Positions 26,684-36,576 are shown, counted from the stretch's first letter. The stretch: 64,000 nucleotides of DNA from Prevotella melaninogenica (GCF_013267595.1 NZ_CP054010.1:124001-188000); one strand, 5' to 3'. Notes: a model not told the origin generated them from the sequence alone. Numbers and translations are program-made.

Positions 26684-26737
26684 TTCAAGTGTTCCTATAA
26701 TCTATGAAAGTGTGAGAATATGGGATGTTCAATAAGA

Positions 26738-26781
26738 AAGGGGTTATGTCAAAATTGTAGACAATCTTGATACAACCCCTT
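26738..26781 (-). terminator. Hairpin between hutH and hutI
   Basis: AAGGGGTT (26738-26745) and AACCCCTT (26774-26781) pair around a 28-nt loop with extra inner TGTCA/TTGATA pairing; minus-strand T-rich sequence follows. It can end most hutH transcripts or attenuate hutI. Confidence 0.65.
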
Positions 26782-26791
26782 TATGACTTAT

Positions 26792-28273
26792 TTATTTGCG
26801 TAAGAATTCAACAGACTTGGCGATGTGAGGTGCCATAAACTCGTCTGTGTCAATGAAAGGTACACTCTCACGATAAGCCTTATGGATAGCTTCTATCGTA
26901 GGAGAAGACTTTAACGGACGACGGAACTCAAGTGCTTGTGCAGCATTGAAAAGTTCGATAGCAAGTACACGCTCCGTATTCAATACAACCTGATAGAGCT
27001 TTGTTGCAGCATTGGCACCCATACTAACATGGTCTTCCTGCCCTTGCGAAGATGGAATACTGTCGACAGATGCAGGTGTACAATAAGTCTTACTCTGGCT
27101 AACAATAGATGCTGCTGTGTATTGTGGAATCATAAAACCACTGTTTACACCAGGTTTAGCTACAAGGAAACTTGGTAGATTGCGTGTTCCAGAAACGAGC
27201 TTATAGATACGACGTTCAGAGATATTGCTTAGTTCGCAGAGTGCGATAGCAAGGAAGTCCATTGGTTGTGCAATTGGTTCTCCGTGGAAGTTTCCTGCTG
27301 AGATAACAAGATCTTCATCAGGACAAACGGTTGGGTTATCAGTTGCAGCATTCACTTCAATATCTACGACAGACTTAACATAGGCAATGGTGTCCTTTGA
27401 TGCGCCATGTACCTGTGGCATACAGCGGAATGAATAAGGGTCTTGTACGTTGACTTTAGGCTGTTTAATAAGCTCACTGCCTTCTAATAGTTCTCTTATA
27501 CGTGCTGCAGTGTCAATCTGTCCCTTGTGATGACGAACAGCGTGAACAGCGTGTGTGAATGGTTCAATACGTCCATCGTAAGCCTCAAGAGACATTGTAC
27601 CGATAACATCAGCCCACTCGCTCAAACGTTCACTTTGTAAGAGTGCCCATACAGCGAAGGCATTCATATTCTGAGTTCCATTGAGTAAGGCAAGTCCTTC
27701 TTTAGAAACGAGTTCGATAACCTCCCATTTCATCTTTTTAAGGATGGCAGCACCAGAGAAGATTTCGCCTTTGTATTCAACTTCACCCATACCGATAAGT
27801 GGTAGAGAAAGGTGAGCTAAAGGAACGAGGTCGCCTGATGCACCTAACGATCCTTGCATATATACAATAGGATAAATGTCGTTGTTGAAGAAGTCTATCA
27901 GTCGCTCGACGGTCTTCAGCTGACAGGCTGAGTAACCATAACTGAGCGACTGAATCTTGAGCAGCAACATTATCTTTACAATCTCATTCGGCACGCGGTC
28001 CCCTACACCACAAGCATGAGACATTACGAGGTTTTTCTGCAACTGTGAAAGACTATCCTTGTCGATGGATATCTTACATAGAGAACCGAAACCTGTTGTC
28101 ACACCATAGATAGGAGTTTCTGATTCTTTAATCTTATTATCGAGATACTCTCTACAACGAATAATTCGTTGACGTGCATCTTCAGAAAGTTCAAGCTTTG
28201 TGCCATTCTTGATTATCTCACCAATCTGCTCAATAGACAGATGCTCGGCACTGATCTGATGAATTTTGTTCAT
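26792..28273 (-). CDS. hutH: Histidine ammonia-lyase
   Basis: The 493-residue lyase deaminates histidine to urocanate. The Ala-Ser-Gly triplet in GSLGASGDLVPLAHLSLPL near residue 142 cyclises to the MIO electrophile. The N-terminal YGVTTGFGSL near 59 and the later QPKVNVQDPYSFRCMPQVHG near 290 are family signatures, as is SSQGQEDHVSMG near 405. Length is standard. It starts 34 nt after hutU and is followed by hutI. Confidence 0.96.
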   Translation of the reverse strand: MNKIHQISAEHLSIEQIGEIIKNGTKLELSEDARQRIIRCREYLDNKIKESETPIYGVTTGFGSLCKISIDKDSLSQLQKNLVMSHACGVGDRVPNEIVKIMLLLKIQSLSYGYSACQLKTVERLIDFFNNDIYPIVYMQGSLGASGDLVPLAHLSLPLIGMGEVEYKGEIFSGAAILKKMKWEVIELVSKEGLALLNGTQNMNAFAVWALLQSERLSEWADVIGTMSLEAYDGRIEPFTHAVHAVRHHKGQIDTAARIRELLEGSELIKQPKVNVQDPYSFRCMPQVHGASKDTIAYVKSVVDIEVNAATDNPTVCPDEDLVISAGNFHGEPIAQPMDFLAIALCELSNISERRIYKLVSGTRNLPSFLVAKPGVNSGFMIPQYTAASIVSQSKTYCTPASVDSIPSSQGQEDHVSMGANAATKLYQVVLNTERVLAIELFNAAQALEFRRPLKSSPTIEAIHKAYRESVPFIDTDEFMAPHIAKSVEFLRK

Positions 28274-28307
28274 AGTTTCTAAGGATTAGTATAATAGATT
28301 TAAATGA

Positions 28308-30317
28308 TTAAAAAGCAGTATTTATAACATCATCATCAACGAAGTTAGGGAGAGTAACACAGAGTCCTGAGGTACGTTCCATCTCTCTTCGAATGGCATC
28401 AATAGAACCTGTGTTGCGTGCCCAACTACGACGTGCAATACCGTTGTTGACATCCCAAAGGAGCATCTGACGGATGTGACGGTCAGAGTCTTCACTACCA
28501 TCAATCACCATTCCGAAGCCACCATTGATAACTTCTCCCCAGCCAACACCGCCACCATTGTGGATAGATACCCATGTTGCACCACGGAAAGAGTCGCCGA
28601 TAACATTCTGTACAGCCATGTCAGCGCAGAACTGTGAGCCATCATATATATTAGATGTCTCACGGAAAGGAGAGTCTGTTCCCGACACATCATGGTGATC
28701 ACGTCCTAAAACGATAGGTCGAGAGATTTCTCCCCTACGTATTGCTTCATTGAAAGCCAAGGCAATCTTGGTGCGTCCTTCCGAGTCAGCATAAAGGATA
28801 CGGGCCTGAGAACCAACAACTAAATGGTTCTTTCCTGCTTCTTTTATCCAATGAATATTATCGTCAAGTTGACCGATAATATCTGGAGTTGCAGTCTTGC
28901 GTATTTCCTCTAATACCTCTGTTGCAATGTGATCGGATGTTTCTAAGTCCTTTGGATTACCTGATGAACAAACCCAGCGGAATGGTCCAAAGCCATAATC
29001 GAAGAACATTGGTCCCATAATATCTTGTACATAAGAAGGATAACGGAACTTACCGTCAGCCTTCATGATGTCCGCTCCCGCACGACTTGACTCTAAAAGG
29101 AAAGCATTTCCATAGTCGAAGAAGTACATACCTTTCGCTGTCAGCTTGTTAATAGCTGCCACCTGACGGCGTAAAGACTCCTGAACTTTCTCTTTAAAGA
29201 GCTGTGGTTCCTCTGCCATCATACGCTTAGACTCGTCCAAAGAAAGTCCTACAGGGTAATAGCCACCTGCCCATGGATTGTGGAGGGAGGTCTGATCACT
29301 TCCTAAGTCAACGTGTACATCTTCTGCTGCTAAGCGTTCCCAAAGGTCAACAACATTACCAACATAAGCCATAGAGACAGTTCGTTTCTCTTCAACAGCC
29401 TTCAATGCTGCAGGAATTAGTTCATCGAGTGAAGTATGCAGTTCGTCAACCCAACCTTGGTCATAACGTTTCTGTGCTGCTAATGGGTTGATTTCTGCTG
29501 TAATACTTACTACACCAGCTATGTTGCCAGCCTTAGGTTGAGCACCAGACATACCGCCTAAGCCAGAAGTAACGAAGAGCATACCTTTGATACTTGTCTC
29601 TCCAGCCTTCAATCGTTTACGTGCAGCATTTAGAACAGTAATGGTTGTGCCATGAACAATACCTTGTGGACCAATATACATATAGGAACCTGCGGTCATC
29701 TGTCCATACTGACTTACGCCCAAGGCATTATCTCGTTCCCAATCGTCAGGCTTAGAATAGTTTGGTATTACCATACCATTTGTTACCACTACACGAGGAG
29801 CATTCTTATGAGAAGGGAAGAGTCCGAGCGGATGACCAGAATACATCACCAATGTTTGTTCATCGGTCATCTCGCTCAAATACTTCATCACCAATCGATA
29901 TTGTGCCCAATTCTGGAATACGGCACCATTACCACCGTATGTAATCAATTCATGAGGATGCTGTGCAACAGCCTTATCAAGGTTGTTCTGAATCATCATC
30001 ATGATGGCTGCCGCTTGTTTAGAGTTATGAGGATATTCGTCGATAGGACGCGCATACATCTCATATGTAGGGCGAAAACGGTACATATAGATACGACCAT
30101 ATTGGCGTAACTCCTCCGCAAACTCTGGAGCTAATGCTGCATGAAACTTCTTTGGAAAATAACGCAGGGCATTGCGTAGTGCAAGTTTCTTCTCTTCTTG
30201 TGTGAGAATGTCCTTACGCTTTGGTGCGTGATTGATAGAAGGGTCGTATGCTTGTGGCTCAGGTAAAGTGTCAGCTATACCTGTGCGAATGTCTTTAATA
30301 AATTCTTCTTTTGTCAT
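28308..30317 (-). CDS. hutU: Urocanate hydratase
   Basis: The 669-residue NAD+-dependent enzyme converts urocanate to imidazolonepropionate. Recognisable are VVTNGMVIPNYS near residue 175, MTAGSYMYIGPQGIVHGT near 208 and the Rossmann-like TSGLGGMSGAQPKAG near 250. RDHHDVSGTDSPFRETSNI near 557 and WVSIHNGGGVGWGEVINGG near 600 follow. It is about 110 residues longer than the well-studied Pseudomonas enzyme, with extra sequence at the N-terminus and around residue 400, a length class I associate with Bacteroidetes and some eukaryotes. It lies between ftcD and hutH. Confidence 0.95.
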   Translation of the reverse strand: MTKEEFIKDIRTGIADTLPEPQAYDPSINHAPKRKDILTQEEKKLALRNALRYFPKKFHAALAPEFAEELRQYGRIYMYRFRPTYEMYARPIDEYPHNSKQAAAIMMMIQNNLDKAVAQHPHELITYGGNGAVFQNWAQYRLVMKYLSEMTDEQTLVMYSGHPLGLFPSHKNAPRVVVTNGMVIPNYSKPDDWERDNALGVSQYGQMTAGSYMYIGPQGIVHGTTITVLNAARKRLKAGETSIKGMLFVTSGLGGMSGAQPKAGNIAGVVSITAEINPLAAQKRYDQGWVDELHTSLDELIPAALKAVEEKRTVSMAYVGNVVDLWERLAAEDVHVDLGSDQTSLHNPWAGGYYPVGLSLDESKRMMAEEPQLFKEKVQESLRRQVAAINKLTAKGMYFFDYGNAFLLESSRAGADIMKADGKFRYPSYVQDIMGPMFFDYGFGPFRWVCSSGNPKDLETSDHIATEVLEEIRKTATPDIIGQLDDNIHWIKEAGKNHLVVGSQARILYADSEGRTKIALAFNEAIRRGEISRPIVLGRDHHDVSGTDSPFRETSNIYDGSQFCADMAVQNVIGDSFRGATWVSIHNGGGVGWGEVINGGFGMVIDGSEDSDRHIRQMLLWDVNNGIARRSWARNTGSIDAIRREMERTSGLCVTLPNFVDDDVINTAF

Positions 30318-30443
30318 AGTTACTTAATAGATTTATTTTGGGTTGTAGTTATTTGATTTGCTTTCAAGCGTAAAGTGAAATTGTTAAAGCATATAGCTGT
30401 TTAGCTATCATTATATATCTATTATTTTAGAGATAGTTTAATC

Positions 30444-30466
30444 GGGCAGGCAAGGTATGCCTGCCC
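30444..30466. terminator. GC-rich hairpin between ftcD and hutU
   Basis: GGGCAGGCA and TGCCTGCCC form a perfect 9-bp stem with a 5-nt loop. No T run follows on the minus strand, so it may be a processing or attenuation signal rather than a full terminator. Confidence 0.5.
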
Positions 30467-30565
30467 TTATTATTGATATATCATTAACTTCGTTAAGAGA
30501 TAGTTAAAGTGTTGTATATCTCATTGTTTATAAGCTGTATAGCTCTTATAAAGTGAAGAAAAACA

Positions 30566-32269
30566 TTATAGTTTAGCCTCAACTATCTTCATTATCTCTG
30601 CCTCAGCTTCATTAGCTTGAGCAATCAACTTGTTTGCCTCGGCAACTAAATGTTCTGCTTTTTCTTTGTCTTTCAAGCCAGAAGCATTAATCTTCACATT
30701 CAGACCTGCGCCGAGTACAGCAGCACGAGCTGCCAATACACCAACACCAGCATCTGAAACACTGTTAGGATTACCTTCTTCTGCCATAGCACGGCAAAGT
30801 TCAAATACCTTGTATGAAGCCTTCATCGTGTGCAAAGGAACTTCTGTTGCGAAGAGTGTTGCTTCTTGTATTGCTGTAGAGCGTGCAGCCTTTTCCTCAT
30901 CGGTACCCTTAGGAAGTCCAAAGGCAGACATGATTCGGTTGAAAGCTTCTGTATCTTCATCAACGAGTATCATTAGTTCAGCTTGTATTGCTTGTCCCTT
31001 CTCAGCCCAGTTGCTGAACTCTTCCCAGCGTGCATCCCAACCTGCTTTATGGCTGGAGAGGTTGGCTACCATTGTACCTAAAGCAGCACCTAAAGCTCCC
31101 ATATAAGCAGAGATAGTACCACCTCCAGGTGCTGGAGATTCACGTGAAGTCTCATTGGCAAACTCTTTGACAGTCAAGTCAATGAGTTTTGGAGTCTTAT
31201 CGGCATCTTCCAACAGATATTCAATGACTTTCTCACGTGGGTTGAAAGGTTTCAAATCGTCTAAGCCCATTGACATAATGGCAATCTTGATGATGTCTTC
31301 TTCTGGAATACCTGTTGAACGTTGCTGCTTCTTTAGGAAATAAGTTCCAGCTTCAAGGAGTGTTCGTTTAGGAATAAGACCTACTATTTCAGTTCCAGTC
31401 ACGCGTATTCCTCGGTTCTGTGCACAGCGACAAACCTCATCAAAGGCAATGTGGAGAGGTGTGATATTGATGTCAGTTATATTCATTGACACCTGTGCTA
31501 TTCCATATTCATCAATGAACCAGCCAATAGCCTTTGTAGCTTTCAACGTACCGGGTTGCATGATGATTTCGCCCTTTTCGTCCTTCATTGGCTTACCCAC
31601 AGGCGAACCACCTTCACGCATTGGACGCCCCTTTTCTCTTACATCAAATGCTATTGCATTGGCACGACGTGTAGAGGTTGTGTTGAGGTTGAAGTTTGTT
31701 GCTATCAAGAAATCGCGTGCACCGACTGCTGTACAGCCTGTTCGTGCTAACTGCTCATCCCATTCACGTGCACCATAATCAGGTGCCTCTGCTGCTTCTG
31801 ACATACGCTGTGGAAGTCCTTCATACTCTCCCTTACGGCAAATAGCTAAGTTCTTACGTTCTGGAGTCTTGGCTGCAGCTTCATAACAGTAGCAAGGAAC
31901 CTGTAGTTCATTAGCAATACGCTCTGCCAACTTACGTGCCAATGCTGCACATTCCTCTAAGGTGATACCAGCAACAGGGATAAGCGGACAAACATCTGTT
32001 GCACCCATACGAGGGTGAGCACCATGATGCTGTCGCATGTCAATAAGTTGCGCAGCCTTCTTAACACAACGGAAAGCAGCCTCTACAACTACTGATGGTT
32101 CGCCAACGAAGGTTACAACCGTACGATTGGTTGCTTCTCCGGGGTCAACATCCAGTAATTTAACGCCTTTAACGCGTTCCACTTCATCAGTAATCTGTTT
32201 GATTACATCTTTGTTTCGTCCTTCACTAAAATTAGGGACACACTCGATGATTTGTTTTTCTCGTGCCAT
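30566..32269 (-). CDS. ftcD: Bifunctional glutamate formimidoyltransferase / formimidoyltetrahydrofolate cyclodeaminase
   Basis: The 567-residue fusion moves the formimino group from formiminoglutamate to tetrahydrofolate, then releases ammonia to give methenyl-THF. The transferase part (1 to about 330) starts QIIECVPNFSEGRN and has HHGAHPRMGATDVCPLIPV near 79. The cyclodeaminase part (about 360-567) starts LTVKEFANETSRESPAPGGGTISAY-like sequence near 375. The ATG at 32269 begins the conserved core; the longer frame adds an implausible Tyr-rich lead. It replaces HutF/HutG, so histidine goes to glutamate plus one-carbon folate, linking to the GcvT product pool. Confidence 0.95.
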   Translation of the reverse strand: MAREKQIIECVPNFSEGRNKDVIKQITDEVERVKGVKLLDVDPGEATNRTVVTFVGEPSVVVEAAFRCVKKAAQLIDMRQHHGAHPRMGATDVCPLIPVAGITLEECAALARKLAERIANELQVPCYCYEAAAKTPERKNLAICRKGEYEGLPQRMSEAAEAPDYGAREWDEQLARTGCTAVGARDFLIATNFNLNTTSTRRANAIAFDVREKGRPMREGGSPVGKPMKDEKGEIIMQPGTLKATKAIGWFIDEYGIAQVSMNITDINITPLHIAFDEVCRCAQNRGIRVTGTEIVGLIPKRTLLEAGTYFLKKQQRSTGIPEEDIIKIAIMSMGLDDLKPFNPREKVIEYLLEDADKTPKLIDLTVKEFANETSRESPAPGGGTISAYMGALGAALGTMVANLSSHKAGWDARWEEFSNWAEKGQAIQAELMILVDEDTEAFNRIMSAFGLPKGTDEEKAARSTAIQEATLFATEVPLHTMKASYKVFELCRAMAEEGNPNSVSDAGVGVLAARAAVLGAGLNVKINASGLKDKEKAEHLVAEANKLIAQANEAEAEIMKIVEAKL

Positions 32270-32654
32270 ATATAACAAATATAGATTTAAACAATGATAG
32301 TTTAGGTTTCGAGTGTAAAAATACAAATTAGTTTTTGTAATTCAAAACTTTTAATGCAAAACTATTTAAACAAACTTTAGTTACCTTCATTTGGCAAAGT
32401 AATGGAAGGTAATCGTATTAGAAATAGGTTTATAAATACAGTTATTAGGCATAGAAATAAGAGTGATTAGAAGGTGAAAAATGGTTTTTCTAAAATATAG
32501 AATGATAAAAAGCCATTATATAATAAGGTGTACAGAGCAATTCTAAGTTTCTTGCAGAAAGCTTAGAATCGCTCTATGCGATATTTCTTAAAACTCTAAA
32601 TGTAAGTAGTAAACCTTATCACTTCAAACTACCGAAGTCGCCTTTTGTTAGAAT

Positions 32655-32790
32655 TTTTCACATATCGTTTTTTAAAAGACCACCAAATGGCTTGCAATTA
32701 ACGCCCTTTTAGCTTGCAAAAGATGCCCTTTTGAGGTCTTACTAACGCCCTTTTGGACCCTTACAAAGCACCTTTTCAGATCTATCTTTT
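32655..32790 (+). repeat. Family 1 22-nt array, copy D
   Basis: Units of exactly 22 nt start at 32690, 32712, 32734 and 32756, nearly identical to those of copy C. The left flank TTCACATATCG and AAAGACCACCAAATGG is shared with A and C. It lies in the 843-nt gap between ftcD and the SDR gene. Confidence 0.9.
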
Positions 32791-33009
32791 CAACTGCTTG
32801 ATAGCAAATAACTTACAAAGGTGATAAAAGAACTTGCTTTTAAGTTATTTCCCTATCTTTTCTTTGAATATTTTGTCAATATATTTTCTTAGTTTTTGGA
32901 GTCAAATCTCACGCGAAACCACGGGGGTTGAGGGAGTTTTTGTTTAACCTCAATCAGTCATTAGACCATAATAATGTATAATTCTTACAAGTGTATTGAC
33001 TGATTTGGG

Positions 33010-33098
33010 TTTAAAGATACGTAGCCCACACTGGTTCCGACGATGTAGGAAGTAAAGGAGTATAACTGCAATGTTTCTTGGGAAGAATAAAGAGATAT
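33010..33098 (+). repeat. Conserved element shared with copy C region (second copy)
   Basis: TTTAAAGATACGTAGCCCAC repeats the sequence at 25101 and is followed by CCGACGA, TAGGAAGTAAAGGAG and CTGCAAT. It sits 11 nt from the end of the SDR gene. I see nothing else in 32270-33112 apart from this and array D. Confidence 0.8.
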
Positions 33099-33112
33099 TC
33101 TTTTAGTCTAAA

Positions 33113-33820
33113 CTATCGTCCTTCGTCAACGATAGGATATAGCTCAACAAACTCTCCTTGATGCTTTTCCCCATCATTAATAACCTCTGCAATCTTCTCA
33201 CTAACAACATCTATCGAGTGAGAACCAGGTCCTGTATAATGATTATTTAAGTCGGTTGTTGTAGCACCAGGGTGAATATTGAAAATCTCAACAGGTATAA
33301 TGTTCTTCTCAAATTCCATAGCCATAATGCTGGTCATTGCATTCTGTGCTGCTTTGCTGGCTACGTAAGCCATAGGATGCCAGTAAGGACTTACTTCAGA
33401 TGGTACGGTTATGTTCACAATTCTTCCTTTGTTTGCAGAGAGTAATGGGGTAAGTGCCTTTGTCAAGTAGAATGTTCCGACATAGTTTACTTGTACGGTA
33501 TCTATTACATCCTTTAGCTCAGACTCATAACTTGCTACTTCCATATCGCCAGGAATACCAGCATTGTTTACCAATAGTTCCAAGTCATGATATTTCTCTT
33601 TTACTTCTTTTGCTGTTTGCTCCAAAGAAGCATTGTCTGATAGATTGACGTATTGCCATCCAATCACGTCCACTCCCTCAGCTTTCAATGACTTCATCGC
33701 CTCCTCGGCACGCTCACTATTACGCGCACCAACGATTACCTGCCAGCCACTCTTGCCTAAAAACTTACAGATACCATAGCCAATGCCTTTGTTAGCACCT
33801 GTTACCAATACTTTTGCCAT
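33113..33820 (-). CDS. Short-chain dehydrogenase/reductase
   Basis: The 235-residue Rossmann-fold oxidoreductase has the cofactor motif VTGANKGIGYGI near residue 6, LVNNAGIPGD near 81 and the catalytic YVASKAAQNAM near 152 (Tyr and Lys), with a preceding conserved Ser in TVPSEV. The Arg after the first strand (GARNSERAEEA) suggests NADP preference. The substrate is unknown; the sequence resembles carbonyl-reductase-like SDRs. The ATG at 33820 starts exactly at the beta-1 strand and lies 40 nt after a TATCTTTG box. It is a single gene. Confidence 0.85.
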   Translation of the reverse strand: MAKVLVTGANKGIGYGICKFLGKSGWQVIVGARNSERAEEAMKSLKAEGVDVIGWQYVNLSDNASLEQTAKEVKEKYHDLELLVNNAGIPGDMEVASYESELKDVIDTVQVNYVGTFYLTKALTPLLSANKGRIVNITVPSEVSPYWHPMAYVASKAAQNAMTSIMAMEFEKNIIPVEIFNIHPGATTTDLNNHYTGPGSHSIDVVSEKIAEVINDGEKHQGEFVELYPIVDEGR

Positions 33821-33860
33821 ATTTGTTTTTCTATGTTTATCAGTGTGATATATTTGCTTG

Positions 33861-33868
33861 CAAAGATA
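33861..33868 (-). promoter_or_regulatory. Promoter -7 box of the SDR gene
   Basis: TATCTTTG on the minus strand, 40 nt before the ATG. Confidence 0.7.
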
Positions 33869-34009
33869 CATTATTTTATTGAGAGAATAATCTTTAATGC
33901 TGAGATATAATTACATAAAAGACTTTATTCTTTATATAATTTTAATGTGTGTGTTCCTTGCTTTGATCATCATATAGCTTTATCTCTTTCTTATACAGTT
34001 TTTTTTACG

Positions 34010-34017
34010 TACCTTTG
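34010..34017 (+). promoter_or_regulatory. Promoter -7 box of the PCMD lipoprotein operon
   Basis: TACCTTTG, 43 nt before the ATG at 34061. Confidence 0.7.
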
Positions 34018-34060
34018 CAGTGATAATTCGTCTATTTTTAATAATTAATCGTATAATCTA

Positions 34061-35143
34061 ATGAAGTTATTTAGACCAATGGTGCTTGCTATGATGGCAG
34101 GACTTTTACTTTCTTCTTGTATTAAGGAAGAAGCATTAAATGCGGAAGCAGATATTACAGATGTTATGGTTGACGGTACAACACTGGTCCGTAAGCCTGT
34201 TATCACAAATAATGAAGTACTATTCTATGTCAATGGTTGGGAAGACTTAACTAACTTGGCTCCAATGTTTAAGCTCACTGAAGGTGCTAAGATTGAGCCT
34301 GAGAGTGGTACTAAGTTAAACTTTACACAGCCTCAGAGCTATACAGTGACCTCACAAGACGGTCAGTGGAAGAAGACTTATAAAGTGTCATTTGTAAGTA
34401 ATGATGTTGCAACTGATTACCATTTTGAGACGCTTAAGGTTGATTCTACCAGTAAGTATCATACTTTCGTTGACAAGACGGATGATGGTAATCTTGCAGA
34501 GTGGGGCAGTGGTAACTCAGGTGTGTCATTCCTTATGGGTGATAGTAAGGCAACTGAATACCCAACAAGTCAAGCAGAAAATGGTTATGTGGGTAAGTGT
34601 CTGAAGCTGACAACTGTTAGTACGGGTTTCCTTGGTGCTATGTTCGGTGCCCCAATAGCAGCAGGTAATCTCTTTACAGGTGATTTCCAAATTGATATGG
34701 GTAACCCAGCAAAGTCAACTCACTTTGGTCGTCCATTCTACAAGATGCCTAAGGAGTTGATTGGCTACTATAAATATAAGGCTGGAGAGAAGTACCAAGA
34801 TAAGGATAAGAAGGATATCAAAGGGCGTAAGGATAGTTTGGCAATTTACGCAGTACTCTTTGAAACAGGCGACGGAGTGGAGTATCTTGATGGTACCAAT
34901 TCATTAACCAGTGACCATATTGTTCTCCTTGCACAGCTTAAGAATGCAAAGGAAACAGACGAATGGACACGTTTCTCTATCTCATTTGAGCCTGTAGCAG
35001 GTCGCACTGTAGACAGTGAGAAGTTGAAGAAGGGTAAGTATAGTCTTGCTATCATCATGTCTTCAAGTAAGGATGGTGCCTTCTTCAATGGCGCTGTTGG
35101 CAGTACGCTCTATGTGGATGAACTGAAGTTATACTCTGAGTAG
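34061..35143 (+). CDS. PCMD-domain outer-membrane lipoprotein
   Basis: The 360-residue protein has a lipoprotein signal ending in LLLSSC (Cys20) followed by IKEEALN. The first 110 residues form an Ig-like/DUF5018-type domain (VMVDGTTLVRKPVITNNEVLFYV). The rest matches the putative carbohydrate metabolism (PCMD) domain, with the characteristic sequence GKCLKLTTVS near residue 187 and a C-terminal STLYVDELKLYSE. Such proteins are common surface lipoproteins of Prevotella and Bacteroides; binding of glycans is suspected but not shown. It is followed after 78 nt by an outer-membrane barrel gene, likely its partner. Confidence 0.82.
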   Translation: MKLFRPMVLAMMAGLLLSSCIKEEALNAEADITDVMVDGTTLVRKPVITNNEVLFYVNGWEDLTNLAPMFKLTEGAKIEPESGTKLNFTQPQSYTVTSQDGQWKKTYKVSFVSNDVATDYHFETLKVDSTSKYHTFVDKTDDGNLAEWGSGNSGVSFLMGDSKATEYPTSQAENGYVGKCLKLTTVSTGFLGAMFGAPIAAGNLFTGDFQIDMGNPAKSTHFGRPFYKMPKELIGYYKYKAGEKYQDKDKKDIKGRKDSLAIYAVLFETGDGVEYLDGTNSLTSDHIVLLAQLKNAKETDEWTRFSISFEPVAGRTVDSEKLKKGKYSLAIIMSSSKDGAFFNGAVGSTLYVDELKLYSE

Positions 35144-35221
35144 TAGTTGTTTGGAGTTGACAAGTAACGAGTTTAATGGTTTGAGAGTTAACACAAAGAT
35201 ATTAAAGATAAAATAAGACAA

Positions 35222-36001
35222 ATGAGACAACATATTATTGCAGTTGCAATCATGGCAATGAGCTGCGCAACGACAGCCTTTGCACAAACAGACCGTACTT
35301 CTTCACTAAGCAGTGCAGAACAAAATGGCTGGGAATATGAGGTAAAAGCTGGCGTAAATATTGGTGGTGCTTCTCCGCTTCCTATGCCTGTAGAAATCAG
35401 AGAGATAAGTAGTTATAGTCCAAAGTTCAATGGAACGTTAGAGGGAACAGTCACTAAATGGCTCGGTAAGGAGCAGAAGTGGGGTGTTTCTACTGGTTTG
35501 AAGTTTGAAGAAAAGGGTATGATAACTGGTGCAAACGTGAAAAACTATAGCATGGAAATTCTCAATGATGGTAGTCGTGTGGCTGGTTACTGGACGGGTT
35601 ATGTAAAGACAAACTATAATACAACCCTCTTCACCATTCCTGTTATGGCAAACTATCGTTTCAATGATCGCTGGAAGGTGCGTGCAGGGCTTTACTCTTC
35701 TATCAAGTTAGATGGTCAGTTTACGGGTAACGTGAGTGATGGTTATCTGCGTGAAGGTACTCCAGTGGGTGAGAAACTTACTTTTGCTGATGGCAATACA
35801 GCGTCATATGATTTCTCATCTAACCTCCGTCACTTTCAGTGGGGTGGTCAGTTGGGTGCAACATGGCGTGCTTTCAATCACTTCACAGTCAATGCTGACC
35901 TTACATGGGCATTCAATAACATCTTTGAAAGTGATTTCAAGACGATTAGCTTCGGACTTTATCCAATCTATCTTAACCTCGGATTCGGATATCGTTTTTA
36001 A
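35222..36001 (+). CDS. Outer-membrane beta-barrel protein
   Basis: The 259-residue protein has a signal peptide cleaved after TTAFAQ (about residue 22) and a body of alternating amphipathic strands ending in the aromatic LNLGFGYRF, the C-terminal phenylalanine signature of BAM substrates. It matches the general Bacteroidetes beta-barrel (PorT-like) family. It is the second gene of the operon with the PCMD lipoprotein, so the pair may form a surface complex. No substrate can be deduced. The stop at 35999-36001 is only 2 nt from the start of the stem-loop cassette repeat. Confidence 0.82.
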   Translation: MRQHIIAVAIMAMSCATTAFAQTDRTSSLSSAEQNGWEYEVKAGVNIGGASPLPMPVEIREISSYSPKFNGTLEGTVTKWLGKEQKWGVSTGLKFEEKGMITGANVKNYSMEILNDGSRVAGYWTGYVKTNYNTTLFTIPVMANYRFNDRWKVRAGLYSSIKLDGQFTGNVSDGYLREGTPVGEKLTFADGNTASYDFSSNLRHFQWGGQLGATWRAFNHFTVNADLTWAFNNIFESDFKTISFGLYPIYLNLGFGYRF

Positions 36002-36002
36002 G

Positions 36003-36060
36003 GTTCTTCCGTTAAATGTGTATACTTTTCGTATAGCTTTAACGGAAAAAACGAAGTTGC
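36003..36060 (+). repeat. Stem-loop cassette upstream of array E
   Basis: TTCCGTTAAA and TTTAACGGAA pair around a 21-nt loop. The sequence recurs at 55996-56048, and similarity continues downstream (TCATTAAATAAAAA) up to the following family 1 array in both places. Because it follows the barrel gene directly it may double as its terminator. Confidence 0.75.
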
Positions 36061-36244
36061 TCATTAAATAAAAACATAGCAAAGACAGCCATCTGCCTAT
36101 TTTATTATCAGTCCTCGACACGGAAAGTTATTTAATTTCAATACTTAAAAAAAATATAGATAAGATTTTGAAAGATTATTACATTTCTTTACTTAAACCT
36201 TCTTCAAAATCAAGCACAAAGCCTCTCAAAAAGCAACTTTGCAA

Positions 36245-36390
36245 CCAACAGAGAATCAGATAGTTATAAAGTAGCAAAATAAAAGGTGCTTAATTGGGTT
36301 TCAAAAGGGCGTTAGTTAGCCTTCAAAAGGGCACCTTTTGGAAGCCAATTAGGCGTCTTTTAGAAGCTAAAAGAGCATGTTTTGGTTTTG
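36245..36390 (-). repeat. Family 1 22-nt array, copy E
   Basis: Units of exactly 22 nt start at 36281, 36303, 36325, 36347 and 36369. The third holds a perfect AAAAGG-GCA-CCTTTT hairpin. The flank ACAGAGAATCAGATAGTTA precedes it. It lies between the convergent barrel and pyrF genes. Confidence 0.9.
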
Positions 36391-36531
36391 AGTCGTTTGA
36401 AAATAATTTACAAAAACTAAAAGAATGGGAATAAGTGGTATTGTCTTAAGGAGAGTATAAGTCTTTATTCTATTTCAATCTATGCATTTAACAGAAGAAC
36501 TATTCTTATTACTCTAAATGCGAAATAAGTA

Positions 36532-36576
36532 AAAAGGCTCAGTCGACAACATCTTCGTTTGTCTACTGAGCCTTTT
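36532..36576. terminator. Bidirectional terminator at the pyrF end
   Basis: AAAAGGCTCAGT (36532-36543) pairs perfectly with ACTGAGCCTTTT (36565-36576), with GACA/TGTC inside. It lies 22 nt after the pyrF stop. Confidence 0.85.

Noticed and set aside
29652..30110. 152-residue plus-strand frame inside hutU
   Set aside because: It is antisense to a strongly conserved gene, has no promoter or family resemblance.
30630..31106. 158-residue plus-strand frame inside ftcD
   Set aside because: Antisense to the cyclodeaminase domain; no independent evidence.
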